Part shown: piece by piece, positions 34,980 to 43,796 of the stretch
Layout of the letters: each line of letters begins with the position of its first letter
Position numbering within the stretch: the first letter of the stretch is position 1
Assembly: GCA_035293405.1 (NCBI GenBank)
Contig: DATDOE010000062.1
Span: forward strand, 9,089 to 73,088
Direction of reading: 5' to 3'
Origin: Gp6-AA40 sp035293405
GTDB lineage: Bacteria; Acidobacteriota; Vicinamibacteria; Vicinamibacterales; UBA2999
Length of the DNA stretch: 64,000 nt
The notes under the pieces: model-generated
What the model was told of the DNA's origin: nothing
Seen by the model: only the letters and a program-made list of their open reading frames with translations
Database searches by the model: none
Made by a program: the position numbers and the translations under genes

Positions 34980-36823
34980 GGTCCGGTTAAAGCCGACGCC
35001 GACGCCGACTCGAACTGAAGCTCATAGAGACGACGATAGATTCCGCGTGCGGCGAGCAACTCCTGATGTGTGCCCGACTCGCGAAGCTCACCTTTGTGCA
35101 GCACCAGAATGTGGTCCATGTCCTGAATGGTCGACAGCCGGTGCGCGATGGCGATGGTCGTGCGGCCGCGCATCACCACTGTCAGCGCGTCGCGGATGAG
35201 GAGCTCGGTATCGGTATCGACGCTCGACGTGGCCTCGTCGAGGATCAGCACGCGCGGGTCGAACGCGAGCGCACGCGCGAACGACAGCAGCTGCTTCTGC
35301 CCGGACGACAGCGTCGCGCCGCGTTCGGCGACCGGAGTCTGCGCCCCTCGAGGCATGCGGTCGACGAACTTCGAGGCATGGACGGCACCCAGCGCGCGCC
35401 GCACGTCGTCATCCGTCAAGGCGTCGCGGCCAAGCCTGATATTGCCGGCGATCGTGCCTGAAAAGAGATACACGTCCTGCAGCACCAACCCGAACTGACG
35501 ACGCAGCGCACCCAGATCGAGGTTCTTGATGTCCACGCCGTCAATCGTGATGCGGCCCTGCTGGACGTCGTAGAACCGCAGAAGCAGGCTGACGATCGTC
35601 GTCTTCCCCGATCCCGTCGCGCCCACGATGGCGACGCGCTGTCCCGGCTCGACCTCGAACGAGACGTTCCGCAGGACGGGCTCTCCCTCGACGTAGGCAA
35701 AGGTCACGTCCTCGAACCGGATGACGCCGCCGTCTTCAACCGCGGGGGTCGAAGCCCTGTCGCCACGATCTCGAGATTCTTGAGCGTGGGCGAAAGCCCC
35801 CGCTCTACGATCTGAAGATTCCTTCGACGTGATCTCCACTGGCGTGTCGAGCAGCGCGAAGATCCGCTCGGAAGAGGCCATCGCTCCCTGCAACACATTG
35901 AACTTCTCAGAGAGATCGCTGATCGGACGGAAAAACCGCTGCGAGTACTGGAGGAACGCGACCAGCGAGCCCAGCGTGAGCGCCTCGTCCGCGACCCAGC
36001 CACCGCCGACCCAGAGAATCAATGCCGCCGCAAGCGCGCTGACCAGCTCGATGCCGGGATAGAACACCGCGTAGTAGAAGATCGACCGCACGTTGGCGTC
36101 GCGGTGCGCGCGATCGATCTCATCGAAGGCCTCGAAGTCGCGCGGCTCGCGTCGATAGAGCTGCACCGTGGCCATCCCGGTGATGCGCTCCTGAAGAAAC
36201 GCATTGATTCGGGCAATCCAGGTGCGCACGGTGCGATAGGTCTCGCGCACGTTGAGGCGGAACCACTGCGTGATGATGGCGATGAGCGGCAACACCGAGA
36301 ACGCGACCAGCGCCAGGCGCCAGTCCATCCACACGAGCATCACCATGATGCCGACCAGCGTGAACATGTCGCCGAACACGGACACGACGCCCGAGGTAAA
36401 CAGCTCGTTGAGCACATCGACGTCGGTCGTGACCCGCGTCATCAACCGGCCGACAGGGTTGCGATCGTAAAAGCGGAGGTCCAGCCGCTGCAAATGCCTG
36501 ACCATCTGCATCCGCAGGTCGAACATGATCCGCTGACCGGTCAGCTGCATCGTCCACGTCTGCACGAACTCCAGCGCGAACGAGCCGATCAGAGTGACCA
36601 GATAGAGAGCCGCAACCAGGCCGAGTCCAGACACATCGCGAGCCGGGATGTAGCTGTCGATGACAATCTTCGTCAGATACGGCGGCGTCAGCTCCAGACA
36701 CGAGTGGCCAATGATGGCCGCCACGGCGACGACCACTTGCCGCCGATACGGGCGCAGGTATCCGAGGAGCCGGCGCATCAGCCGGCCGTCGTAGGCTTTT
36801 CCGAGGACGTCTTCGTCGTGCAT
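34976..36823 (-). CDS. ABC exporter half-transporter A (consensus Walker B, altered signature)
   Basis: A 615-residue half-transporter: an N-terminal six-helix domain (about residues 20-310) and a C-terminal ATPase with GATGSGKTT, a signature LSSGQKQ in place of LSGGQ, Walker B LILDEATSSVD with the catalytic Glu, and the H-loop IAHRLST. It pairs with the gene at 36823-38574; their stop and start share one nucleotide (TGATG). Its complementary pattern of altered motifs suggests a heterodimer with one working site. Substrate unknown; MsbA-like and drug exporters are close. Confidence 0.93.
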   Translation of the reverse strand: MHDEDVLGKAYDGRLMRRLLGYLRPYRRQVVVAVAAIIGHSCLELTPPYLTKIVIDSYIPARDVSGLGLVAALYLVTLIGSFALEFVQTWTMQLTGQRIMFDLRMQMVRHLQRLDLRFYDRNPVGRLMTRVTTDVDVLNELFTSGVVSVFGDMFTLVGIMVMLVWMDWRLALVAFSVLPLIAIITQWFRLNVRETYRTVRTWIARINAFLQERITGMATVQLYRREPRDFEAFDEIDRAHRDANVRSIFYYAVFYPGIELVSALAAALILWVGGGWVADEALTLGSLVAFLQYSQRFFRPISDLSEKFNVLQGAMASSERIFALLDTPVEITSKESSDRRAGAFAHAQESRDRGDRASTPAVEDGGVIRFEDVTFAYVEGEPVLRNVSFEVEPGQRVAIVGATGSGKTTIVSLLLRFYDVQQGRITIDGVDIKNLDLGALRRQFGLVLQDVYLFSGTIAGNIRLGRDALTDDDVRRALGAVHASKFVDRMPRGAQTPVAERGATLSSGQKQLLSFARALAFDPRVLILDEATSSVDTDTELLIRDALTVVMRGRTTIAIAHRLSTIQDMDHILVLHKGELRESGTHQELLAARGIYRRLYELQFESASASALTGP

Positions 36824-38574
36824 CAGGACGCCGCCAGCTCCTCCTCGAGCAACTGCTTGCGATGGAGCTCCGCGTACACTCCGTCACGACGCACGAGCTC
36901 GTCATGGGTGCCCGACTCGGCGACCCTCCCCTCGTCCAGAACGACGATTTGATGCGCGCCGCGTACCGTGGACGCGCGATGCGAAACGATGATGCAGGTG
37001 CGCTGGCGCATGACCGTCGAGAGACGCCGCAGAATCTCCTCTTCGGTGTAGGTGTCCACGGCCGACAACGCGTCGTCCAGGATGAGGATGGCCGGGTCCG
37101 TGACGAGCGCACGAGCGATGGCCGTCCGTTGTTTCTGTCCACCGGAGAGCGTGATCCCGCGCTCCCCGACCATCGTGTCGTACCCCTGCGGGAACGCGTC
37201 GATGTCCTGGTCCAGCCTGGCGGTGGCCGCTGCCTGCTCGACGCGAGCGCGATCCCTTGTTTCGCCGCGCATCCCGAACGCGATGTTGTCGGCAATCGTG
37301 GAGCTGAAGAGGAAGGGCTCCTGCGCCACGAATCCGATTGCGCCTCTCAACGTCGCCAGCGGAATGTGCCGTACGTCCACGCCGTCGATGAACACCGTGC
37401 CCGGCGGTGCGTCATGGAGCCTGGGCAGCAGACTCAGGAGCGTCGACTTTCCCGATCCGGTCGCGCCCACAATCGCCGTCGTCGTGCCGGCGGGGATGAC
37501 GAACGAGACGTCGTGAAGGACGGTGGTCTCGCCGTAGCGGAACGTGAGGTGACGAAACTCGATCGCGCCGCGAATCGGTTCGAGCGCCGTTGTGACCGCG
37601 TCACGATCCGAGATCGCCGGAACCGCGTCGAGCACTTCGAGCATCCGCTTCCACGACGCCAGTCCCCGCTGCAGGAGGTTGGTGACCCAGCCGAACGCGA
37701 TCATCGGCCAGCCGAGCATCATCAGGTAGGTGTTGAACGCCACCAGTTCGCCCACCGTCATGCGCCCGGCCACGACTTCGCGGCTGCCAATCCACAGCAC
37801 GAGCAGTGCGCCGATGCCCATCAGCAGGCCCATGCTCGGGTAGTACATCCCCTGCAGCCGGATCAGCGCGCGGTTCCGCACGAGGTACTCCTCGTTGGCG
37901 CGTCTGAAGCGCTCGATTTCGAAGGCCTCCTGGGCGTATGCGCGCACCACGCGGACCCCGGCCAGCGACTCCTGAGTGACGGCGCTGATGTCCGACAGCT
38001 GTTCCTGGATCTTCTCGAAGCGCGTGTGAATCGCCCCGCCGAAGTACCACACCGCGAACGAGACAAACGGCAGCGGGACGAGCGCGATGGCGGTCAGCCA
38101 GGGGTTGATCGAGACCATCAGGATGATCGCCACGACGAAGGTCAGGCCCGTGGTCGCGGAGTACATGACGGCGGGACCGATCATCATGCGCACGGCGCTC
38201 AGATCGTTGGTCGCGCGCGACATCAGGTCGCCGGTGCGGGTCTGCTGGAAATAGCCGAGGTGCATCCGCTGCAGCGAGGCGAAGAAGTCATTCCGCAGGT
38301 CGTACTCGAAGTCGCGCGAGGCGCCGATGATGATGCACCTCATGAGGAATCTGAACAGTCCGCCGACAGCTGCCAGTCCCAGCATCACCACCGCGTAGAG
38401 CCGGACCTTCTCCAGAGTCACCGCGTCGTGGAGGTCATCGATGGCGAACTTGAGCACCCAGGGGCCGGCCAGCGAGATCGCGGTGGTCAAGACCACGCAG
38501 ACAAAGCCGAGCAGGAACGACCGGCGGTACCTGGTCAAATACCTGAGCAGTCTGCGTTCCGGAGAGGGCGACAC
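36823..38574 (-). CDS. ABC exporter half-transporter B (degenerate Walker B)
   Basis: A 583-residue half-transporter with six predicted helices and an ATPase domain: GATGSGKST, a perfect signature LSGGQKQ, but Walker B reads LILDDALSAVD with Asp in place of the catalytic Glu, and the H-loop is VSHRAST. Together with the partner at 34976 this makes one catalytic site (partner Walker B Glu plus this LSGGQ) and one degenerate site, as in TM287/288 or BmrCD. It is the first gene of the pair. Confidence 0.93.
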   Translation of the reverse strand: MSPSPERRLLRYLTRYRRSFLLGFVCVVLTTAISLAGPWVLKFAIDDLHDAVTLEKVRLYAVVMLGLAAVGGLFRFLMRCIIIGASRDFEYDLRNDFFASLQRMHLGYFQQTRTGDLMSRATNDLSAVRMMIGPAVMYSATTGLTFVVAIILMVSINPWLTAIALVPLPFVSFAVWYFGGAIHTRFEKIQEQLSDISAVTQESLAGVRVVRAYAQEAFEIERFRRANEEYLVRNRALIRLQGMYYPSMGLLMGIGALLVLWIGSREVVAGRMTVGELVAFNTYLMMLGWPMIAFGWVTNLLQRGLASWKRMLEVLDAVPAISDRDAVTTALEPIRGAIEFRHLTFRYGETTVLHDVSFVIPAGTTTAIVGATGSGKSTLLSLLPRLHDAPPGTVFIDGVDVRHIPLATLRGAIGFVAQEPFLFSSTIADNIAFGMRGETRDRARVEQAAATARLDQDIDAFPQGYDTMVGERGITLSGGQKQRTAIARALVTDPAILILDDALSAVDTYTEEEILRRLSTVMRQRTCIIVSHRASTVRGAHQIVVLDEGRVAESGTHDELVRRDGVYAELHRKQLLEEELAAS

Positions 38575-38612
38575 ATCTACAGGGTACCCCGCGGCCAGCC
38601 GATAGACGAAGC

Positions 38613-39452
38613 ATGCGAACCCTGCGAACCCGACTTCTGGCTGCCGCTCTGCTCGGTCTGCTCTTCTCTGCCCGCGCCGAGGCGCAATTCAGGGTGGCCA
38701 CTCCCGCGTCGGGTGAGAACTTCCACGTCGAGCTTGGGCTGATGTTCTGGCAGCCGACACCTCAGCTGCTGATTCAAACCGGCGGCCTTGCCGCGCTCGG
38801 CCAGACAGAGGTCGACTTCGTTCAGGAGTTCGCCATCGAGAACAAGCGATTCAAGGAGTTTCGCGGCGTCATCAAGGCCGGGAAGAAGCACAAGCTTCGC
38901 GTCAGTCACGTGCTCGCGGAATACAACGAGTCAGCGATATTGCGGCGGACGATCTCCTTCGGTGGTCAGACCTTCCCAGTCAGCGTGGCGGCAACGGCCG
39001 ACCTGAAATGGGAAGTGTGGCGCTTCGGTTACGAGTGGGATTTCGTCGCCATGGATCGCGGTGTCGTCGGCTTCGTCACCGAGCTGAAACTCAACAAGGT
39101 GTCGGCCGACCTCGCGGCACCCGGCTTCGGCAGCGAGCTCACCGAGGTCTCAGCCCCGATTCCGACGATCGGCATGCTGGCGCGGGTGTACCCGCACAAG
39201 ACCTTCTCGTTGACCGCGGAGTTCACTGGCTTCAAAGTGCCGGGCTTCGTCGCCAAGAAGCTGACCGACGCCATTGACGAAGACGTCGAGGCGACGGAGT
39301 GGGACCTCGACATTTACGGCACCCTGAACTTCGGGAGCCATGTCGGCGCGCAACTCGGGTATCGATCGCTGACCGCCGACTATCTCGTCGACGAGGATGC
39401 CGGCAACCTGAAGTTGAAGGGGATGTATTTCGGCGGGCTGGTGCGGTTCTGA
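38613..39452 (+). CDS. Outer-membrane beta-barrel-like protein
   Basis: A 279-residue protein with a signal peptide (LLAAALLGLLFSARAEAQ) and then alternating hydrophobic strands, ending GGLVRF with the C-terminal Phe of outer-membrane proteins. About eight to ten strands seem likely. I recognise no exact family. It is divergent from the ABC exporter pair, starting about 40 nt away, and could supply an outer-membrane partner, but nothing in the sequence shows that. Confidence 0.7.
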   Translation: MRTLRTRLLAAALLGLLFSARAEAQFRVATPASGENFHVELGLMFWQPTPQLLIQTGGLAALGQTEVDFVQEFAIENKRFKEFRGVIKAGKKHKLRVSHVLAEYNESAILRRTISFGGQTFPVSVAATADLKWEVWRFGYEWDFVAMDRGVVGFVTELKLNKVSADLAAPGFGSELTEVSAPIPTIGMLARVYPHKTFSLTAEFTGFKVPGFVAKKLTDAIDEDVEATEWDLDIYGTLNFGSHVGAQLGYRSLTADYLVDEDAGNLKLKGMYFGGLVRF

Positions 39453-39459
39453 TTCTCCC

Positions 39460-39545
39460 GCGTTGGGTGTTGGCTCTCGGCTCTGGGCTCTGGGCTTTAG
39501 GCTTTGGGAGTTGGCATCAGGCGCGGATCGGGAGTTGGGAGTTGA
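39460..39545. repeat. GGCTCTGGGCT / TTGGGAG word array
   Basis: A gap of about 90 nt made of imperfect copies of GGCTCTGGGCT, GGCTTTAGGCT and, near the end, GGGAGTTGGGAGTT. It separates two convergent genes. Confidence 0.75.
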
Positions 39546-39546
39546 G

Positions 39547-40284
39547 TTAGTCCTTCCTCGCCACCACCAGCAACGAGCTGCCAATCGGCATGGGGATGCG
39601 CCGCGCGAGAGCGGCTTCTCCGCTCAGGAGTGCGGTCAGCAGCGCGTTCACCGGCGCGCTCGGCACCGCGATGTCCGCCGCCGCGTCGTGGGCCCTGAAT
39701 GGCCGCGACAACCGCTGCACGAAGCGCACGGCGAGCATCAGCGGAAACAGCGACGCGAAGACGAAAGCGACCCGCTCGGCGCGAAGACCGGCCGCTTCCA
39801 CCAGGCGCCGCGCCATCACCGGCGTATAGCGCCTTCGCTCCTGCCAGGCCTCTGAATGGTCGCCTCGGAGGACCTCGAGCGCCGCCATTGTGACCACGAC
39901 CGCCCCGCCGGGTTTCACGATACGCGCCATCTCACGAAGCGCGGCGAGATCGCCATCAATGCACTGCAGCACGTCGAAGGACGTCGCGACGTCGAACACG
40001 TCAGACGCGAAAGGGATCTGTGTGACGTCGGCTCGGAGCACGGTCCACCCGGCCGCACGCGCCCGCGCGAGGCCACCTTCGGCCACGTCAAAGCCCAGCG
40101 CCTTTCCATGAGCTCGAAGCAGCCCGATGTTGTGGCCGTTACCGCATCCGCAGTCGACCAGCATGAGCCGGTCGCGCCCACCGGCGAGATCGTGTAGCAC
40201 GGGCGCGACGAATTTTCGGAAACCGCGGAACCAGAAGTGGGCCGCCTCTGCTCGACCCGTCAACTCGAGCAGGTCGTCCATCAA
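39547..40284 (-). CDS. Class I SAM-dependent methyltransferase
   Basis: A 245-residue protein. LVDCGCGNGHNIGLL is the SAM-binding motif I, LRADVTQIPF motif II, and ATSFDVLQCIDGDLAALREM with IVKPGGAVVVTMAAL complete the fold. The acceptor is not evident; lipid-quinone and glycan methyltransferases share this design. It follows the Slt gene directly (stop and start adjacent). Confidence 0.85.
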   Translation of the reverse strand: MMDDLLELTGRAEAAHFWFRGFRKFVAPVLHDLAGGRDRLMLVDCGCGNGHNIGLLRAHGKALGFDVAEGGLARARAAGWTVLRADVTQIPFASDVFDVATSFDVLQCIDGDLAALREMARIVKPGGAVVVTMAALEVLRGDHSEAWQERRRYTPVMARRLVEAAGLRAERVAFVFASLFPLMLAVRFVQRLSRPFRAHDAAADIAVPSAPVNALLTALLSGEAALARRIPMPIGSSLLVVARKD

Positions 40285-42507
40285 TCAGCGGACGGCGGCC
40301 AGGCGGGGGTTCTTGCTCAGCAGGCCGGTCCCATACAGACGCCGGTAATCCTCGGCGGTCCCGAGAATGCGCTTGACGTAGTTCTGCGTCTCCGGGAACG
40401 GGATGTTGTCGATGAACTCGTCGGCTGGCAGCCCCGGCGCCTCGGTCATCCACCGCGCGACACGGTTCTCGCCGGCGTTGTAGCTGGCGAGCGCATAGTG
40501 CGCGCCGCCGAATCGATCGACGAGATCCTTGAAGTACTGCGCGCCGAGCCGGACGTTGGTTTCCGGCTGGAGCAGCGAGGCCGTGGTGAAGCCTCTCATC
40601 CCCAGCTTGCGCGCGTAGATACGCCCGGTCGCCGGCATCAGCTGCATCAGACCACGGGCGTTGGCCGACGAGCGAATCTCCGCGGTGAACGTCGACTCCT
40701 GCGCCATCAGTGCCGCGATGAGATACGGGTCGAGACCGTGGAGCTCCGAGTATTTCTCGATGAGCGGCCAGTAGTCGAGCGGAAAGATGATCCGCAGCAC
40801 ATCGGCCGGCAGATCTTCGCCGCCAGCGGCCAGGAACTGCGGATAGGCGCGGCGCATCATGGTGATCGCGCCACGTATGGCCACGAATCGATCCTGTGCG
40901 CGCAGACCCAGACCCTGCTTGTACCGGATCCATGCCGCCGTCGCCTGCAGCTGCGGGGTCTCGCCCCACACCCGCTGCGCATACTGCACTTCCTTCAGCG
41001 CATCGTCATAGAGCTGCAGTGACGTGAGGTCACGCATCAAGGCTTCAGTCGGAGGCCGCTTGACCGGGGCGATGTTGGCGATCACGGTATCGGCGGGATC
41101 CGGCATGACCGGCTCGCGCCGTTCGGTGAGAATCTTGGCCGCGAGCCGCCCGTAGTACGAGTTGTGGTAGTCGGCCACGACCAGCCGGTAGCGCGCATTG
41201 GCGGTGAGCGGGTCGTTCAACTGATCGCGCGAACGGCCGGCCCAGTACAGCCACGCCGGCCGGTTGTCCGCGCGGGGAAACGCGGCGGCGGCCGACTCGA
41301 ACATCGCCAGGGCCTCGGCAAACTGCCGGTTCCGATACGAAGCCCATCCCGCCTTCCATGCCGCACGTTCCGCATAGCGATGCTTCGGGAACCGAAGGGC
41401 CAACTCGCGAAACACGCGATCGGCTTCCGCATCCTCGTCAGCCACCAGATAGAACGAGGCGAGGCCGTTGAGCGTTTCCGCTGCCCACTCACTGTCGGGA
41501 AATTCGGCGACGAGCTCCCGGGCCAGCGTGACGAACGTCTCCTTCTCACCCAGGCCGCGAGCCGCGGCGAGGTTGAAGAACCGCACCTCGGCTTCTCGTG
41601 ACCAACCCTTCAGGAGTGGCTTCAGCCCCACGCGCGCCGCACGAAACCGATCGAGGTAGTAGTCACACTCGGCGAGCCTGAGGGCAATCAGATCCTTGTC
41701 AGCGCCTTCAGCCGCCTTCGCCAGTGGCTCGAACCCGGCGCGGGCCTGCGCCCAGCGCCGCGCCGCGAACAGCCGCTCCGCGCGCTCGAGCGCACGGGCG
41801 ACGAGATCGCCCGGAATGATCGCCGTCGTCTGGAGACGCTCGATGCCAGCCTGTGCCTCAATCGCCTGCGTGGTCAGCGCGCTCGTGTAGTAGACCCGGC
41901 GGTAGGCCTCGAGGGCGTGGTCGCGGTGGTTGAGGATCTCCTCGACGTGCCCGAGCTTCAACAACGCCTCTTCGGGGTTGCTGAGCTCTCCCAACTTGAG
42001 ACCGCGGAGGACATCTTTGGCACGCTCGGCATCCTGACGTGCGAGGGCCACCTCGGCGAGGCGCAGCGGTACCGCTTCTTTCAGGTCGCCTTCGCGGGTG
42101 CGGAGATACAGCGCCGAGAACACCGCGTCAGCGTCAGCAAACTTCGACAGACCAGCGAGGGCCACGCCGGTGTAGTAGCGGGCGTAATCGGCCAGCGGCG
42201 TTCCGGTCAACTCAGTGCCGTTCACGAGCGGCAGGCCGACCGCGAAATCACCACCGGCGATGGCTCTTACACCACGGGCAAATTTCGCGAAGACCTGCGG
42301 GTCCGGGCGACGCGCGCCGGCCGACGCGCCGGGCACGTCCTGCACGAACCAATACTGTGAGAGATCGGCTGGCAGGGGGGCATGCCGCGTCGCGGTCAGC
42401 CGCGTCGCCGTCCCCTCACGCCGAGTGAGATCCTCGCTGGACTGCTGCGCACCCACTCCGTGGAGCAGGGCGACGGCAACCACGAGGGTCATGACGAGCT
42501 GTTTCAC
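40285..42507 (-). CDS. Soluble lytic murein transglycosylase (Slt70-like)
   Basis: A 740-residue protein: a signal peptide (VVAVALLHGVGAQ), a long alpha-superhelix of TPR-like repeats (about residues 90-540), and a C-terminal lysozyme-like domain with QESTFTAEIRSSANARGLMQ (catalytic Glu in QEST) and GGAHYALASYNAGENRV. It cuts peptidoglycan glycan strands in the periplasm. It overlaps the coiled-coil gene by 4 nt. Confidence 0.93.
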   Translation of the reverse strand: MKQLVMTLVVAVALLHGVGAQQSSEDLTRREGTATRLTATRHAPLPADLSQYWFVQDVPGASAGARRPDPQVFAKFARGVRAIAGGDFAVGLPLVNGTELTGTPLADYARYYTGVALAGLSKFADADAVFSALYLRTREGDLKEAVPLRLAEVALARQDAERAKDVLRGLKLGELSNPEEALLKLGHVEEILNHRDHALEAYRRVYYTSALTTQAIEAQAGIERLQTTAIIPGDLVARALERAERLFAARRWAQARAGFEPLAKAAEGADKDLIALRLAECDYYLDRFRAARVGLKPLLKGWSREAEVRFFNLAAARGLGEKETFVTLARELVAEFPDSEWAAETLNGLASFYLVADEDAEADRVFRELALRFPKHRYAERAAWKAGWASYRNRQFAEALAMFESAAAAFPRADNRPAWLYWAGRSRDQLNDPLTANARYRLVVADYHNSYYGRLAAKILTERREPVMPDPADTVIANIAPVKRPPTEALMRDLTSLQLYDDALKEVQYAQRVWGETPQLQATAAWIRYKQGLGLRAQDRFVAIRGAITMMRRAYPQFLAAGGEDLPADVLRIIFPLDYWPLIEKYSELHGLDPYLIAALMAQESTFTAEIRSSANARGLMQLMPATGRIYARKLGMRGFTTASLLQPETNVRLGAQYFKDLVDRFGGAHYALASYNAGENRVARWMTEAPGLPADEFIDNIPFPETQNYVKRILGTAEDYRRLYGTGLLSKNPRLAAVR

Positions 42508-43736
42508 TGAAGACTCCCGATACTCCCGGCCGACCGATGGTCCGCTGACAAGGAGGGTGACCCATCGGTCGCCGGCCTCGATGTCATGAGCCCTGCCGCT
42601 TGACGAACCGTGATTGCCTCGAGGACTCGCCCTGAGTGCCTGGCAAGCACATCAAGGAGCGAAGGCCAATCTGGCCTACTCGGATTATCGGCAATCGGGC
42701 CGTCGGCATACAGCACAGCCACGACCGTGCCACCTACGGCGACCGGCCAGGACACGGCGTGGCGATGGCCGTTTCCGCCGGCGAATGACGGCAATGACTG
42801 ACCCTCGTCGCCCCAAGACGTCACCCCTTGACCCGAGCGAACGACCTCGGCCATAGGCCCGGCTTCGTCGAGCCCCATATCGAGCCTCGCCGCGCCGGAC
42901 TCGGCCTCAAAGCCCACGATGCGGTACTCCCGAAGCCTATCGCCTTTGACGAGAAACACGACCGCCCGGCCGGCTTCCCGGCCAGCACTCCGGACCAGAC
43001 TATCGAGCACCTCACCAAGCGTCGAGGCCTCGTCCAGAACTCGGATTGCGTCCGGCAAACGCGCGGCCTGCGCCAGCCGTTCGTCGGCGCGTCGCACCGC
43101 ATCGGTCAACTGGCTCAATTCGCGCCGGACGATTTCCAGCTCATGCTCCGCGGTATCGATTTCAAGGCCCGACGTCTCGATTTCGCGCCGTGCGGCCTCG
43201 ATGTCGCGCTGCGCGGTTTCCTTCTCTTGCTCGAGGGTCTCGAGCCGATGCTGGGCGCTCTCGAGTTCCCGCTTCGCGTTGTCGAGTTCGCGGTTCGCGT
43301 TGTCTGCTTCGCGCTTCGTGTTGTCCGCTTCTCGCGTGGCGGTTTCAACCTCACGCTTCGCGTTGTCTGCATCACGCTTCGCGTTGTCTATTCCGCGCTG
43401 CGCGTCCTCTTCTTGACGCGTCGCGTTGTCACGGGCCTCATCGAGCAGGCGTTGAAGCGCAGCTACTTCGGCCGCCGCGCTCGCCTGTCGCTCTTCGACG
43501 TCGCGTGCCGCCGCCTCCCGAACCTCGGCGAGCCGCTCTTCCGCCTCTCGACGTGCGTCGGCGGTGGCGCTTTCGGCAGCCTCCGCAGCAATTCGAGTAC
43601 CGGCGTCGTTTGCCGCGCGCACGAGACCCTCCTGGAAGGTGCCGAGCTCGGCCTCCAGATTGCCTCGAATCGAATCGAGTGCGCGGTTCAGTGTGTCGCG
43701 GATGTGATCGTCGAGAGCAGACACGGCTGCTCGCAT
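42504..43736 (-). CDS. Heptad-repeat coiled-coil protein with C-terminal GAF-like domain
   Basis: A 410-residue protein that begins with an amphipathic helix, then a continuous coiled coil. Residues 117-207 form 13 consecutive seven-residue units of the type DNAKREL. A C-terminal domain (about 215-375) with RAVVFLVKGDRLREYRIVGFE and SWPVAVGGTVVAVLYADG looks like a GAF fold. No membrane segment. It shares 4 nt with slt. Proteins of this type are likely cytoskeletal or sensory; I do not recognise the family. Confidence 0.7.
   Translation of the reverse strand: MRAAVSALDDHIRDTLNRALDSIRGNLEAELGTFQEGLVRAANDAGTRIAAEAAESATADARREAEERLAEVREAAARDVEERQASAAAEVAALQRLLDEARDNATRQEEDAQRGIDNAKRDADNAKREVETATREADNTKREADNANRELDNAKRELESAQHRLETLEQEKETAQRDIEAARREIETSGLEIDTAEHELEIVRRELSQLTDAVRRADERLAQAARLPDAIRVLDEASTLGEVLDSLVRSAGREAGRAVVFLVKGDRLREYRIVGFEAESGAARLDMGLDEAGPMAEVVRSGQGVTSWGDEGQSLPSFAGGNGHRHAVSWPVAVGGTVVAVLYADGPIADNPSRPDWPSLLDVLARHSGRVLEAITVRQAAGLMTSRPATDGSPSLSADHRSAGSIGSLQ
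43116..43388. repeat. 21-nt coding repeat encoding 13 heptads
   Basis: Approximately 13 tandem copies of a 21-nt unit in the coiled-coil gene, each coding one heptad (consensus D-N-A-x-R-E-[LAV]). Adjacent copies are most similar around 43270-43400, which suggests recent unit duplication. Confidence 0.85.
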
Positions 43737-43796
43737 TATAAGGCGGAGCCTAAGCTGCTGAGGGCGAGAAGTTTGGAGGCGGCTCGAGCGCGGAGG

